NCBI GenBank assembly: GCA_018646675.1 | Contig: JABGUH010000044.1 | Location: 97,794-161,793, forward strand | Length of the DNA stretch: 64,000 bases | Origin: Bdellovibrionales bacterium | GTDB lineage: Bacteria; Bdellovibrionota; Bacteriovoracia; Bacteriovoracales; Bacteriovoracaceae | Direction: 5' to 3' | Part shown: positions 43,080 to 51,751 of the stretch, in pieces | Layout: each line of letters opens with the position of its first letter | How positions within the stretch are numbered: position 1 is the stretch's first letter | Made by a program: the position numbers and the translations under genes | Notes under the pieces: model-generated | Told to the model about the DNA's origin: nothing | What the model saw: only the letters and a program-made list of their open reading frames with translations | Databases searched by the model: none

Positions 43080-44131
43080 AATCTAATCTTTTCTACTCGG
43101 ATAACCTGACCGTTGATGGCATTGTGAATCGCCGCTTTAACCTCTTTTTTATCCCAATCAATTGATAAAATGCCAAAGTTTTTAGTGGTGATGATTTTAC
43201 CCATCCGATATGTGGCCGCTTCATCACCAAAGGATGAGATGTGGGTCAGACCACTGGAGGTGATATCATAGATGGGATAGTCGATTTGGGGATATTTTTG
43301 GCGATAAAAAGAGGCGATATGGCGATCACCGGAGAGAAAGATCACTCCCTGCGCACCTGTCTTCGCAATCAGTTTAAACATTCGCTCTCGCTCATAGGGG
43401 AGGTTGCCCCACTTCTCCCAGCCATGGCCAGTGGCCAAAAACTGAATACTGGTGACAATCAAACGTAGTTTGGCCGGCTGCTGTAGTTTCTTCTCTAACC
43501 AGCGCCACTGTTTGGCCCCCAACATAGTCTTATCTCTATTTTTTGTATCAGGGGTGTAGCGTTCAAATCCGGGGCGACGATCTTTTTTCTTGGTTCGATT
43601 AAGCGGGGAGCGGAAAAATCGAGTATCGAGCAAAATAATCTGTACTCGCTGGTTGGCCGGCCCATAACTATAGGAGCGATAGATGCCATCGCGGGAGTAG
43701 ACCGGACTGGTTGCGGGAAGTGGGAAGCGGGCCAGAAATGCCTGCTTGGCATCCTCTTTCATTGGGTTGTCCCCACCACCATCACCGGCACCATAGTCGT
43801 TATCATCCCACACTGCGTGGATCGGTAGCTGGCCGAGAGCGTGGTTGAAGTTGCTATTTTTTCCAAGATTCTGATAGCTTCGTTTCATATCTTGGTAGTC
43901 CTTGGAGTTAAAGTAGACATTATCTCCACCCAAGAGCATCAACTGGGGTTTATGGGCCAGTAGTGGCTTCCAGAACTCTTGAGGGGCCTCATCAAGCATG
44001 CATGATCCAAATGCGACTCTTTCGATTAAAGTTGAAGTTGCGAGGGTGGGATTCTCAATATTTTTACTGCTAGTAGAGCAACTAGTCATACCTATTAACA
44101 GAGAGATAAGTAGTAGTAGATTGATCCTCAT
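43076..44131 (-). CDS. PhoD-like alkaline phosphatase/phosphodiesterase lipoprotein
   Basis: 351 residues, lipobox MTSC with Cys18. Metallophosphatase motifs: 'AFGSCMLDEAPQEFW', 'LMLLGGDNVYFNS', 'AVWDDNDYGAGDGGGDNP', 'IFLSGDRHIASFY'. PhoD enzymes hydrolyse phosphodiesters and phosphomonoesters such as teichoic acids or phospholipid head groups, often under phosphate limitation. Here it would sit on the outer membrane. Good ribosome site GAGGAGA. Divergent from the transglycosylase-like gene with 81 bases between starts. Confidence 0.9.
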   Translation of the reverse strand: MRINLLLLISLLIGMTSCSTSSKNIENPTLATSTLIERVAFGSCMLDEAPQEFWKPLLAHKPQLMLLGGDNVYFNSKDYQDMKRSYQNLGKNSNFNHALGQLPIHAVWDDNDYGAGDGGGDNPMKEDAKQAFLARFPLPATSPVYSRDGIYRSYSYGPANQRVQIILLDTRFFRSPLNRTKKKDRRPGFERYTPDTKNRDKTMLGAKQWRWLEKKLQQPAKLRLIVTSIQFLATGHGWEKWGNLPYERERMFKLIAKTGAQGVIFLSGDRHIASFYRQKYPQIDYPIYDITSSGLTHISSFGDEAATYRMGKIITTKNFGILSIDWDKKEVKAAIHNAINGQVIRVEKIRF

Positions 44132-44212
44132 TCCATTCTCCTCGGATTATCGCTATAATGGTGGTTGTTAAAACCAACTCTTAGGAGTCTACTTGGCCGG
44201 CCAAAAATTGTC

Positions 44213-46336
44213 ATGTTAAAGTTGCTCGCGATTACAGTGCTATTATTAACTGGCCTGCCCAATAGTTGGGCCGATGCTATCTCTCATGCCAACGCAGAGA
44301 CTGAGTGTTTGACTCAGGCACAGCGTAAAATTAGAGCACTGTTGGAAGAGGACCAGAACAACATCTTAGGTAAACAGTACCACTTGACCGCTTTAAAGTT
44401 GGCGTTGGTGACTAGCACTCTAGATAACAGTAGTGGCCTACCACTCCCGACCAGGTTATCTCCCAAGGTTTCACCAAAGGAGCTAAACAAATTACTTGCC
44501 CTTTATCAGCAGTATGGTTTGGATCGAGATCAAAACAGGTTGGATCAATCTCTCTCGGAACAGCAAGCCAATCTGCTGTTCTCTAACCATCAGATGAGCT
44601 CATTCCTCTTGGCCCACTCCTTGTTGGAGCCCAAAAGCCCTTTTGGCAAGGTGGACGCGGCGATTGTCTGGTTGATGCAAGAGGCGCAAGATGCCTTACC
44701 AAAAGTGGGCAACAATAGTAGCTATCTGGCCAAGGTTAACTTTTCTGGGTTGGTTAGATATTACATGCAACAGTTGGCCACCAGCTCACCAGTGAGGGAG
44801 ACGCTGCTCACATCCTATACTAAGTTAAAAGATCAACATCAAGAGGCGATTGTTCAACTAAAAAATGATCTGTGGAGAGCACTAGATCCAGAGTGCTATC
44901 GCCAACTACTGCCACTAGCTTGCGGCCTTCAGGGGATCGATCTGGTCAGCGATATTTTGGGTGATCTGCTTCTTGATCTTACTCAGGATTTTCCATTACA
45001 ATCAGCTATGCAGAGCTATTTTGCAGATGATTTACAACTTCGCTTTCGTGGTAAATTTGATTTGAGATTTATCCCCCAAATGTTACCTCCACCAGCTAAA
45101 AAGCGAGAGATGGATTTGGTAAAATTTCTCTCTGCCTTCTCTCCGCGCTTTCGACCACCGGAGCGTTTTGTGCGCTATGAATCGACCGCCAAATTTCAAC
45201 GTTCCGTCAATCAACGGGAGAGTCAAGAGGAGCGAGTTATCGCCTACCACCAGTTTAAGGGAGATGGTAAAGAGTATCTGATATTAGATAAGAGTAGTCA
45301 GAAACTAAAGCTTTTTAATGGGCGAGGTTTTCTTGTTGCTCAAGTTCCATTTGATCTCGGTCAGCGAGTAGGAGATCAGTTATCACTGTTCTCGGCCAAG
45401 GGGAGTGGGGCCGGTATCTATCAAGTTGAGTCCTCTGAGGGAGGTCGGATCAAGCTCTTAGATCAGCGAGGAAGGAGAGAGGAGATCGTGGGGGAGGCAG
45501 AGGAGTTGGCCATGATTAAAAAGCATTTGGCAAAAGATACTCCCTTCTATATTTTGCCCACCGATCCAAAAAATATCTTCGTAGTAAAGAATCGCTCTTT
45601 ACACTTTACCACTGATCATACCAGTGGAGAGTTTAGTCACTATAGTTACTCTCCTAAGGATCGTAAAGCTTACTCCAACCACACTGTGCTTTTAAAGAGT
45701 GATCATGGTGTCAGCTTGAGAGAGATAATTCATCCTTGGCTGAAAAATGAGCGTCAACTACAAGAGAGTTATATCACTACCTTAGACCAGGAGAAGGTTA
45801 GATTGATGGAACTCTATCATCTGGATAACGATGAGTATAATCAGGCGGTCAAGATGGCTTACGGTATCTTGGGAAATGAGTCTGAGTTTGGCCAGGGAAT
45901 TAAGTATGATTTAAAAGAGGGCGCTCCTAAAATGGTATCAATTGCCAAGTGGGTAACGGCCCTGATCAGAAAAAGGGAGTTACCTAACTATTCACCACTG
46001 TCGACAGCTCGCAATAGCCGTGGACTAACTCAGATTAAGAAGGTGCCGAAATTAATTAGTGAGAAGTATGGAATAAAAAAGAGTGATCTTTGGCGTCCCA
46101 AGCAAGCCGCAATTGCCACCTTGGGGTTTCTGGCCCAATCCTATCACGAGGTAAAGGCCCTAGAGCGAAGATATCCAGATTTAATTAATCGGCATAACCG
46201 TTTTGACTTTGTTGCCTACATCTATCAAGGAAAGATGTCACAGATTACTTCTGGAACTGCAACACCTGAATCTAATCTCTACCTGCAAAGTGTAAAAAAA
46301 TATGCCTCTGAGATCGCCATTATAGAGACGAGGTGA
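44213..46336 (+). CDS. Periplasmic protein with YkuD-like middle and lytic-transglycosylase-like C-terminus
   Basis: 707 residues from ATG 44213, chosen because it gives a clean signal peptide (MLKLLAITVLLLTGLPNSWADA); a TTG at 44165 would add 16 unlikely residues. Residues about 345-480 resemble a YkuD-type fold ('EYLILDKSSQKLKLFNGRG', 'GAGIYQVESSEGG') but the SxGC cysteine motif is missing. Near the C-terminus 'ILGNESEFGQGI' (E556) and 'NSRGLTQIKKVP' (about 600-611) match the catalytic Glu and the G-L-x-Q-I strand of Slt-type lytic transglycosylases. Likely acts on peptidoglycan strands. The N-terminal 330 residues are helical and unassigned. Confidence 0.75.
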   Translation: MLKLLAITVLLLTGLPNSWADAISHANAETECLTQAQRKIRALLEEDQNNILGKQYHLTALKLALVTSTLDNSSGLPLPTRLSPKVSPKELNKLLALYQQYGLDRDQNRLDQSLSEQQANLLFSNHQMSSFLLAHSLLEPKSPFGKVDAAIVWLMQEAQDALPKVGNNSSYLAKVNFSGLVRYYMQQLATSSPVRETLLTSYTKLKDQHQEAIVQLKNDLWRALDPECYRQLLPLACGLQGIDLVSDILGDLLLDLTQDFPLQSAMQSYFADDLQLRFRGKFDLRFIPQMLPPPAKKREMDLVKFLSAFSPRFRPPERFVRYESTAKFQRSVNQRESQEERVIAYHQFKGDGKEYLILDKSSQKLKLFNGRGFLVAQVPFDLGQRVGDQLSLFSAKGSGAGIYQVESSEGGRIKLLDQRGRREEIVGEAEELAMIKKHLAKDTPFYILPTDPKNIFVVKNRSLHFTTDHTSGEFSHYSYSPKDRKAYSNHTVLLKSDHGVSLREIIHPWLKNERQLQESYITTLDQEKVRLMELYHLDNDEYNQAVKMAYGILGNESEFGQGIKYDLKEGAPKMVSIAKWVTALIRKRELPNYSPLSTARNSRGLTQIKKVPKLISEKYGIKKSDLWRPKQAAIATLGFLAQSYHEVKALERRYPDLINRHNRFDFVAYIYQGKMSQITSGTATPESNLYLQSVKKYASEIAIIETR

Positions 46337-46358
46337 GACTGAGAGGGCCGCCACTTAA

Positions 46359-48194
46359 TTAGTCGTTATCCAGCAGTTGTTGATCAAACTCCGCTTTTTT
46401 CTGGTCATGCTCTAGAGAGATGGGCTCCAACTGCTCAAAAGAGGTATGGATCTCAATATGCAGCTTGCCTATCTGCTGGGAGATCTCCAACATCTGTCTC
46501 TTTTCTCCCTCTTTTCCCATGTCAAGTTGTGCCAGTTGGTTATTTAACTCCTCTAACTTCTCTTCGGCTTCCATAATCGATGTTTCCAACCCTTCAATTA
46601 GGGTGGCCAATGGCTTAAGCTCTCTGCTCCGTTGCTTGATTAGCTGGGCGCGGCGCTCTTTTCGTTCTCGGTGAGTCATTTTAGGTTTTTTATTTTCAAC
46701 TGCTTCTAATTCACTATGCCACCCAACCTTGGATAAAAAATCATCATAGCTCCCATCGAAGAGTGAAGCCTCACCATCTTGAAAGATTATCAATTTGGTC
46801 GCCAGGTGGCGTAGTAGCATCTCATCGTGGGTGATAATTAGTACTCCTCCTGGAAAGTAGTCAATCGCATCGATCAACCCTTGGATTGACTCCATATCTA
46901 GGTGGTTAGTGGGCTCATCCAAGAGTAGTAAGTTGGAAGGGCTGGCCAGTATCTTACCTAGCATTACTCGGGCCTGCTCACCTCCAGAGAGTACTTTGAT
47001 CTGCTTCTCTGCTAAATCACCACTAAACATCATGGTGCCTGCGATGGCGCGAACTGCTGTTCGGGAGAGATTGGGGGCCGAAGCTTGAATCTCTTGCTCT
47101 ATCGTTAAGCTTTGGTCAAGACGAGAGATATTGGTCTGGCCAAAGTGGCCATATCGGACGGCAGCGTGACTTTTGATCTCTCCGGTTTGGGGTTTTGTCT
47201 CCCCGGCAAGGAGGTTTAGTAGAGTAGACTTACCACTGCCATTCCTTCCCACAATTGCTACTCGGTCGTTGCGATTTAGAAAAAGGTCAAAATTAGAAAA
47301 GAGTTTGGGGTCATTATCCCATTGGTGAGAGAGGTCATTTGCCTCCAAAAGAGATTTCGCCTCTATCGGATAGTAGTTAAATTTAAAGCTCAAGGTACTA
47401 TCTTGCTCAAGTTTGTCTAGTGACTCCAGCTTCTCAATCTGCTTGACCCTAGATTGTGCTTGGCGCGCTTTGGTTGCTTTGGCACGAAAGCGGTCAACAA
47501 ATGCTTGCAGTTCACCTCGTTTACGCTCCTGATTGACTCTGGTCTGTTCATAGAGCTCTTCATCTTGCCAGATCTGCTGATAGTACTTTGAGGTATCCCC
47601 CTTGATTTTGCGTAGCTTTTGACGATTGATTCCCACAATATGAGTACAGACGTCATCCATAAAGCTGCGATCGTGGGTGATAATTAAAACCTCTCCCTTA
47701 AAACTCCTTAGAAATTGTTTCAACCAGCGAATAGAGAGGATGTCTAAGTAGTTGGTCGGCTCATCCAGCAGTAGTAGATCAGGATTTTTTAGCAGTGCCT
47801 TGGTTAAGGAGATGCGGATCTGCTCACCACCGGAGAAGGAGTGAGGTGAGGACTCTAGATCTTGATTACTAAAGCCCAAACCGAATAGGATTCGCTCTGC
47901 TTTAAAGTAATCATATTGCTCGTCGCCCTTTAGCTCTTGGCAACACTCCTCTAGTACAGTATCACGGGTAAAGTTGATATGTTGATTTAGAGCACCAATC
48001 CGATACCCTCTCGGTATCAAGAGATCTCCCGAATCGTGTCCCTCTTCACCTATGATGATTCGAAATAGGGTCGACTTGCCGGAGCCGTTTCGACCAATTA
48101 GCCCTATTCGCTCTCCAGCATCAACTCGTAGTGAGACTTGATCCAGTAGGGGATTGTCACCGAAGGACTTAGAAATATTATTAAGTTGAATCAT
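46359..48194 (-). CDS. ABC-F family ATPase
   Basis: 611 residues from ATG 48194. Upstream in-frame codons to 48296 exist but overlap the promoter and give a non-family N-terminus, whereas 'MIQLNNISKSFGDNPLLD' is typical. Two ABC domains: Walker A 'GLIGRNGSGKSTLFRI' and '[16 protein letters not shown]'; signatures 'FSGGEQIRISL' and 'LSGGEQARVML'; Walker B 'LLLLDEPTN' twice. The linker between them is the charged P-site-tRNA-interaction motif, and a long C-terminal coiled coil follows. ABC-F proteins act on ribosomes, not membranes. Divergent from a second ABC-F gene. Confidence 0.93.
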   Translation of the reverse strand: MIQLNNISKSFGDNPLLDQVSLRVDAGERIGLIGRNGSGKSTLFRIIIGEEGHDSGDLLIPRGYRIGALNQHINFTRDTVLEECCQELKGDEQYDYFKAERILFGLGFSNQDLESSPHSFSGGEQIRISLTKALLKNPDLLLLDEPTNYLDILSIRWLKQFLRSFKGEVLIITHDRSFMDDVCTHIVGINRQKLRKIKGDTSKYYQQIWQDEELYEQTRVNQERKRGELQAFVDRFRAKATKARQAQSRVKQIEKLESLDKLEQDSTLSFKFNYYPIEAKSLLEANDLSHQWDNDPKLFSNFDLFLNRNDRVAIVGRNGSGKSTLLNLLAGETKPQTGEIKSHAAVRYGHFGQTNISRLDQSLTIEQEIQASAPNLSRTAVRAIAGTMMFSGDLAEKQIKVLSGGEQARVMLGKILASPSNLLLLDEPTNHLDMESIQGLIDAIDYFPGGVLIITHDEMLLRHLATKLIIFQDGEASLFDGSYDDFLSKVGWHSELEAVENKKPKMTHRERKERRAQLIKQRSRELKPLATLIEGLETSIMEAEEKLEELNNQLAQLDMGKEGEKRQMLEISQQIGKLHIEIHTSFEQLEPISLEHDQKKAEFDQQLLDND

Positions 48195-48201
48195 TTGTTC
48201 T

Positions 48202-48230
48202 ACTTTATCGTGGATCGTTTGTGATGTCGA
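48202..48230 (-). promoter_or_regulatory. Promoter for the minus-strand ABC-F gene (leaderless)
   Basis: Read on the minus strand: TCGACA (48230-48225; 5 of 6), 17-base spacer, TAAAGT (48207-48202; 4 of 6), seven bases, then ATG 48194. Transcription would start at or within a few bases of the start codon, and no ribosome site is present. Confidence 0.5.
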
Positions 48231-48277
48231 TTGGGAAGTGAATGAGCGGGAACAGATGGACAATAGTGGTTTAATGT

Positions 48278-48306
48278 TTAACAAAACGCTCTTCACCTCA
48301 TATAAT
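48278..48306 (+). promoter_or_regulatory. Promoter for the plus-strand ABC-F gene (leaderless)
   Basis: TTAACA (48278-48283; 5 of 6), 17-base spacer, perfect TATAAT (48301-48306). The ATG is at 48314, seven bases later, where transcription should begin. There is no Shine-Dalgarno sequence. Confidence 0.65.
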
Positions 48307-48313
48307 AACGGCC

Positions 48314-50248
48314 ATGTCGATTCTGCTGACAGTTAAAAATTTATCTCTCTCCTATGGAGAGAAGGTGATCTTCCATCAAACTGATTTGATTATCAGGCGT
48401 GGTGACCGCATTGGACTAATTGGCTTAAATGGTCAGGGCAAGAGTCTGCTGTTTAGAATCCTGGCCGGTGAAGTCTCACCTGACCAATCAACACCTGCTT
48501 GTGCTATCGATCGCAGCCGTGAATCTTTTGAGACTTTTTTAGTTCCTCAGAGTTTGAATATTACCGATTTTGTTCACTTGACTACTGAAAATTACTATTT
48601 AGCATTTTATCCCCAGTTGCATCAACTCTACTTAGAGCAGTTAGAGGAAAATGATCCGGTCAGACAGCAGCAACTACTGGATCAGTTTGAGCAAGCGGGA
48701 GGATGGGAGTTACAAAATAGTTATGTAAGTTATTTGAAACGATTTGGCCTGTCAACAGATCAACTCAACACCCCGATTATCCAGCTCAGTGGTGGCGAGC
48801 GGCGTAAAATGGCCTTGAGTGTGGGGTTAAGTTGTCAGGCAGAGCTGGTGCTGTGGGATGAGCCGACTAACCATCTGGATATTGAGACTATTGAACAGTT
48901 TGAGGAGGAGCTGCTGAACGCCAGCAACACCTATATGATTATTACCCATGATCGCTACCTGTTGAACTTTACCACCCATCGCATCTGTCACATTGAACAT
49001 GGAAAAATCATCAGTTTTGCTGGCCGCTATCTTGACTATCTTGACTATCAAGAGGAGCGCGAGGCTGAGCGTAGGAAAAATCTAGAGAAGCTGGCCAATC
49101 GTCATCGTCGTGAGCTGGCATGGATGCGTCAGGGGATTAAGGCACGGGGAACTCGTTCGAAAAAACGGGTAGAGGTATTTCACAATATTGGCAGTGAGAT
49201 CACTAAACTTAAAGGGAGTGCCAAACAGGTATTGGATATCAATTTGCTTCATAGTGGGCGCAAGTCTAAGTCGCTAGTAGAGATCAGAGATGGTGCCTTC
49301 TCCTATGATGGCGAACAGATGGTACTCTCTAAAATCAATTTAGGAGTAAAGCAAAAAGATAAGATCGCTCTGATCGGAGGGAATGGCGTTGGTAAGACCA
49401 CCCTGATTAATCTGATTCAGAAAAAGATGAAACTGACTAGCGGCAAATATAAAAGTGCAGAACAACTAAGAGTCGTTGTCTTCGACCAGAGTCGGGAGCA
49501 GCTAGATCCCAATCTCACCCCTTTAGAGTTAATTGGCGAGGGGAGTGATATGATTACCCTCGGGGATGGTTCTCACCGGCATGTGGACTCCTACTTAGGG
49601 AAATTTCTCTTTACCTCTGATCAGGTTCGTCGTCCAATTGCCACTCTTTCTGGGGGTGAGTGTAATCGCCTGCAGTTGGCAATCTTCATGAAGCAGGCAG
49701 CAGATCTTTGGATATTTGATGAGCCCACTAATGATCTGGATATTGAGACGATTGAGCTATTGGAACGAGAGTTGATTGATTACTCTTCAGCAGTAATTAT
49801 CATTGGCCATGATCGTGCTTTTTTAGATCGCGTTTGTCAGACCTCATGGTTGATCAATCAAAAAGAGGTGGAGTGTTTTACTGGCGGCTATACTCAGGTC
49901 GCTCCCTATTTGGAGGCGCTGAGGTTAGAGCGTCAACTTAAGTTATCCCAGCTAGCAGGTAGTGATAAGCAGGTGGCCACAACAGATAAAAAGAGTAGTA
50001 CTAAGTCCGATCAGCGTCGTCCCTCCAATCGTCAAAAATTGCGGTGGGCAGTGATTGAAGAGGAGATTATGGTGGCCGAGGAGGAGTTAAAAGCGGCGGA
50101 GCAACTGTTGGCCGCTTTTGATTTCTCCTGTATGGGTCAGGCAAAGCAGAGTGAGTTTAATCTGCTGACTGGTCAGAAAGATAGTTGTGCTAAGCAAGTT
50201 GAATCACTATATCAGGAGTGGGAAGAGCTCTCCTTATGGTTCCAATAG
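48314..50248 (+). CDS. ABC-F family ATPase, Uup-like
   Basis: 644 residues. Two ABC domains: Walker A 'GLIGLNGQGKSLLFRI' and 'ALIGGNGVGKTTLINL'; signatures 'LSGGERRKMAL' and 'LSGGECNRLQL'; Walker B 'LVLWDEPTNHLD' and 'LWIFDEPTNDLD'. The linker 'MRQGIKARGTRSKKRVE' is the ABC-F/Uup tRNA-facing motif, and a C-terminal coiled coil (about 580-644) is Uup-like. Uup acts on ribosomes or branched DNA. Its neighbour is a different ABC-F, so the two probably do different jobs. The start codon is placed at the predicted transcription start. Confidence 0.93.
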   Translation: MSILLTVKNLSLSYGEKVIFHQTDLIIRRGDRIGLIGLNGQGKSLLFRILAGEVSPDQSTPACAIDRSRESFETFLVPQSLNITDFVHLTTENYYLAFYPQLHQLYLEQLEENDPVRQQQLLDQFEQAGGWELQNSYVSYLKRFGLSTDQLNTPIIQLSGGERRKMALSVGLSCQAELVLWDEPTNHLDIETIEQFEEELLNASNTYMIITHDRYLLNFTTHRICHIEHGKIISFAGRYLDYLDYQEEREAERRKNLEKLANRHRRELAWMRQGIKARGTRSKKRVEVFHNIGSEITKLKGSAKQVLDINLLHSGRKSKSLVEIRDGAFSYDGEQMVLSKINLGVKQKDKIALIGGNGVGKTTLINLIQKKMKLTSGKYKSAEQLRVVVFDQSREQLDPNLTPLELIGEGSDMITLGDGSHRHVDSYLGKFLFTSDQVRRPIATLSGGECNRLQLAIFMKQAADLWIFDEPTNDLDIETIELLERELIDYSSAVIIIGHDRAFLDRVCQTSWLINQKEVECFTGGYTQVAPYLEALRLERQLKLSQLAGSDKQVATTDKKSSTKSDQRRPSNRQKLRWAVIEEEIMVAEEELKAAEQLLAAFDFSCMGQAKQSEFNLLTGQKDSCAKQVESLYQEWEELSLWFQ

Positions 50249-50410
50249 TGCTATCTCATTGATATTTATAAAAATCTATAGATCTGTCATAGTCAATATT
50301 ACATAGTTCAGCCATAGGTAAGTTGTAGATTTTACCGACCTAATGGACAAAACCCACCAATTAGCGGTACTTATTATCCATATCAGCAGAGCTAATGTTT
50401 GGCCGGTATC

Positions 50411-50425
50411 GGCACATCACTTGCA
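50411..50425 (+). promoter_or_regulatory. Putative sigma-54 (RpoN) promoter
   Basis: GGCAC (50411-50415), five bases, TTGCA (50421-50425), which keeps the invariant GG and GC with the required spacing. Predicted start near 50436, giving a leader of about 124 bases before the barrel gene. Only the T before GG and the G after GGCAC differ from consensus. Confidence 0.5.
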
Positions 50426-50467
50426 GTATAAAACACTATAGTACAGCAGGAGAGGCTCTTAAGTAGT

Positions 50468-50499
50468 TAACTGGAAGAAAATAGGAATTTCACCAGTTA
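50468..50499 (+). repeat. Inverted repeat in the leader of the barrel gene
   Basis: TAACTGG (50468-50474) and CCAGTTA (50493-50499), perfect 7-bp arms with an 18-base loop. It could be an RNA hairpin in the leader or a protein-binding site. Confidence 0.5.
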
Positions 50500-50559
50500 T
50501 TAAGAGAGTGGTTGATAAGACAGGTGTTAATGATTTTGACACTTAGAAGGGGGAGATAG

Positions 50560-51741
50560 ATGGCACTATTAAGATCTGCACTATCAAAGTCTATAGCATC
50601 AGTTGTGGTGACCTCCTTAATATTGACTCTAACCTCTTGGGCCGGCACAACCTCCAATGCTGATCTTCCTGCCAATAGTAATAATCAAGGCGAGAGTTCA
50701 ACATTTGGTGGCATGAAGTATCAAGCTGCCTGGCGAGCCTCACTCGGTGGAGAGAGTAGCTCTAATCTGACTGATGATGAGAGTGTTGTTCGCGCCCGTT
50801 TAACAACTAAATTTAATCTACAGTTATCACCAGGCTTTATCGCCTTGGCCGATATTTCACTGGTAACATCTCAGGGCCGTCAGCAGGCACAGTTTGGCAA
50901 CACTAGTTACAACAATGGTTTTAATATTGATCAAGCTTATATCCAGTATCGGCCAATTTCTGCGGTAGATCTACTGGCCGGAGCAATTAGCACCGGACGA
51001 GTGGAGAGTCCTCTACTGTTAGGCAGTAACCCGTTCCCAGGTCTGGTAGAGCGGGTTTCGATTAATTTAGGGGCCGGCGTATACACTCTTGAAGCAATGC
51101 AGGCGATCCCCACCTCTAGTAGCATCAATAGCGAGCGGCAGGAGAAGGAAGAACGCCCAATACTAACTATTCAAAAGGCAAAGGCTGTTTGGCAAGGAGT
51201 ACGGGGATTGCAATTAATTGGTAGCGTGGGGCAGTTTAGTTACCGCAACCTACCCTCTAAAGTTGCTTATAACAGTATGTATAAGGGAAATAGTGTCATT
51301 GGCACCCAAAGTGCTGACTCCCAGTTTGCTTTTGAATTTAACGGATACATCGTCGGTGGTGAGTTGTTATTAACTAAAGCTTGGCTTGGTAGTTGGAATG
51401 TTGGTTGGCAGCGAGTTGAAAACTTAGAAGCTCCGGTTGGTTATGGGCGAGGGGAGAGAATTTATAGCTCTCTAAATATCCCTTGGAGAAGTAACGTTTT
51501 GACTCCATCAGTTGAGCTGTTCTTTAACGAGAGTGACTCATCAGTTGCCGCTTATAATAGTGCACTTTATGGAAATAATAATAGCAGGGGATATCTTATT
51601 GGATTTGAGTATCTAGTCGGGGGATATGACTACCGGATTAAGACGCTCTATCGCAGAAGTGAACCGATTGAAGCTGATGGAATCAATAGTCCAGAGGATT
51701 CAATCTCCATTAACTTGGAGACCTCATATGCACCATTCTAG
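50560..51741 (+). CDS. Outer-membrane beta-barrel (porin-like) protein
   Basis: 393 residues. Signal peptide to about residue 29 ('SLILTLTSWAGT'). The rest alternates amphipathic strands with turns ('FIALADISLVTSQ', 'AYIQYRPISAVDLLAGAIS', 'YLIGFEYLVGGYDYRIKTLY') and ends in Phe, 'NLETSYAPF', the C-terminal signal for barrel insertion by BamA. About 14-16 strands by eye. GGGGGAG ribosome site. The giant lipoprotein gene begins 10 bases after the stop, so the two are one operon and may work as a surface pair. Ligand unknown. Confidence 0.85.
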   Translation: MALLRSALSKSIASVVVTSLILTLTSWAGTTSNADLPANSNNQGESSTFGGMKYQAAWRASLGGESSSNLTDDESVVRARLTTKFNLQLSPGFIALADISLVTSQGRQQAQFGNTSYNNGFNIDQAYIQYRPISAVDLLAGAISTGRVESPLLLGSNPFPGLVERVSINLGAGVYTLEAMQAIPTSSSINSERQEKEERPILTIQKAKAVWQGVRGLQLIGSVGQFSYRNLPSKVAYNSMYKGNSVIGTQSADSQFAFEFNGYIVGGELLLTKAWLGSWNVGWQRVENLEAPVGYGRGERIYSSLNIPWRSNVLTPSVELFFNESDSSVAAYNSALYGNNNSRGYLIGFEYLVGGYDYRIKTLYRRSEPIEADGINSPEDSISINLETSYAPF

Positions 51742-51751
51742 GGGAGAAATT

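Larger units (their letters stand above)
50249..50559. other. 311-base intergenic region with sigma-54-like promoter and leader hairpin
   Basis: Contains a 10-base palindrome ATCTATAGAT (50274-50283), a sigma-54-type -24/-12 element (50411-50425) and an inverted repeat in the predicted leader (50468-50499). No ORF of note and no strong terminator for the upstream gene. Confidence 0.6.

Noticed and set aside
48195..48296. N-terminal extension of the minus-strand ABC-F protein to 48296
   Set aside because: These codons cover the divergent promoters, lack a ribosome site and encode residues unlike ABC-F N-termini.
50274..50283. Palindrome ATCTATAGAT as an operator
   Set aside because: Ten bases of AT-rich symmetry occur easily by chance, and it is 130 bases from the nearest promoter-like element.
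51626..51751. Longer start of the giant lipoprotein
   Set aside because: It would overlap the barrel gene by more than 100 bases and place the lipobox 72 residues in; ATG 51752 has a good ribosome site and a standard lipoprotein signal.
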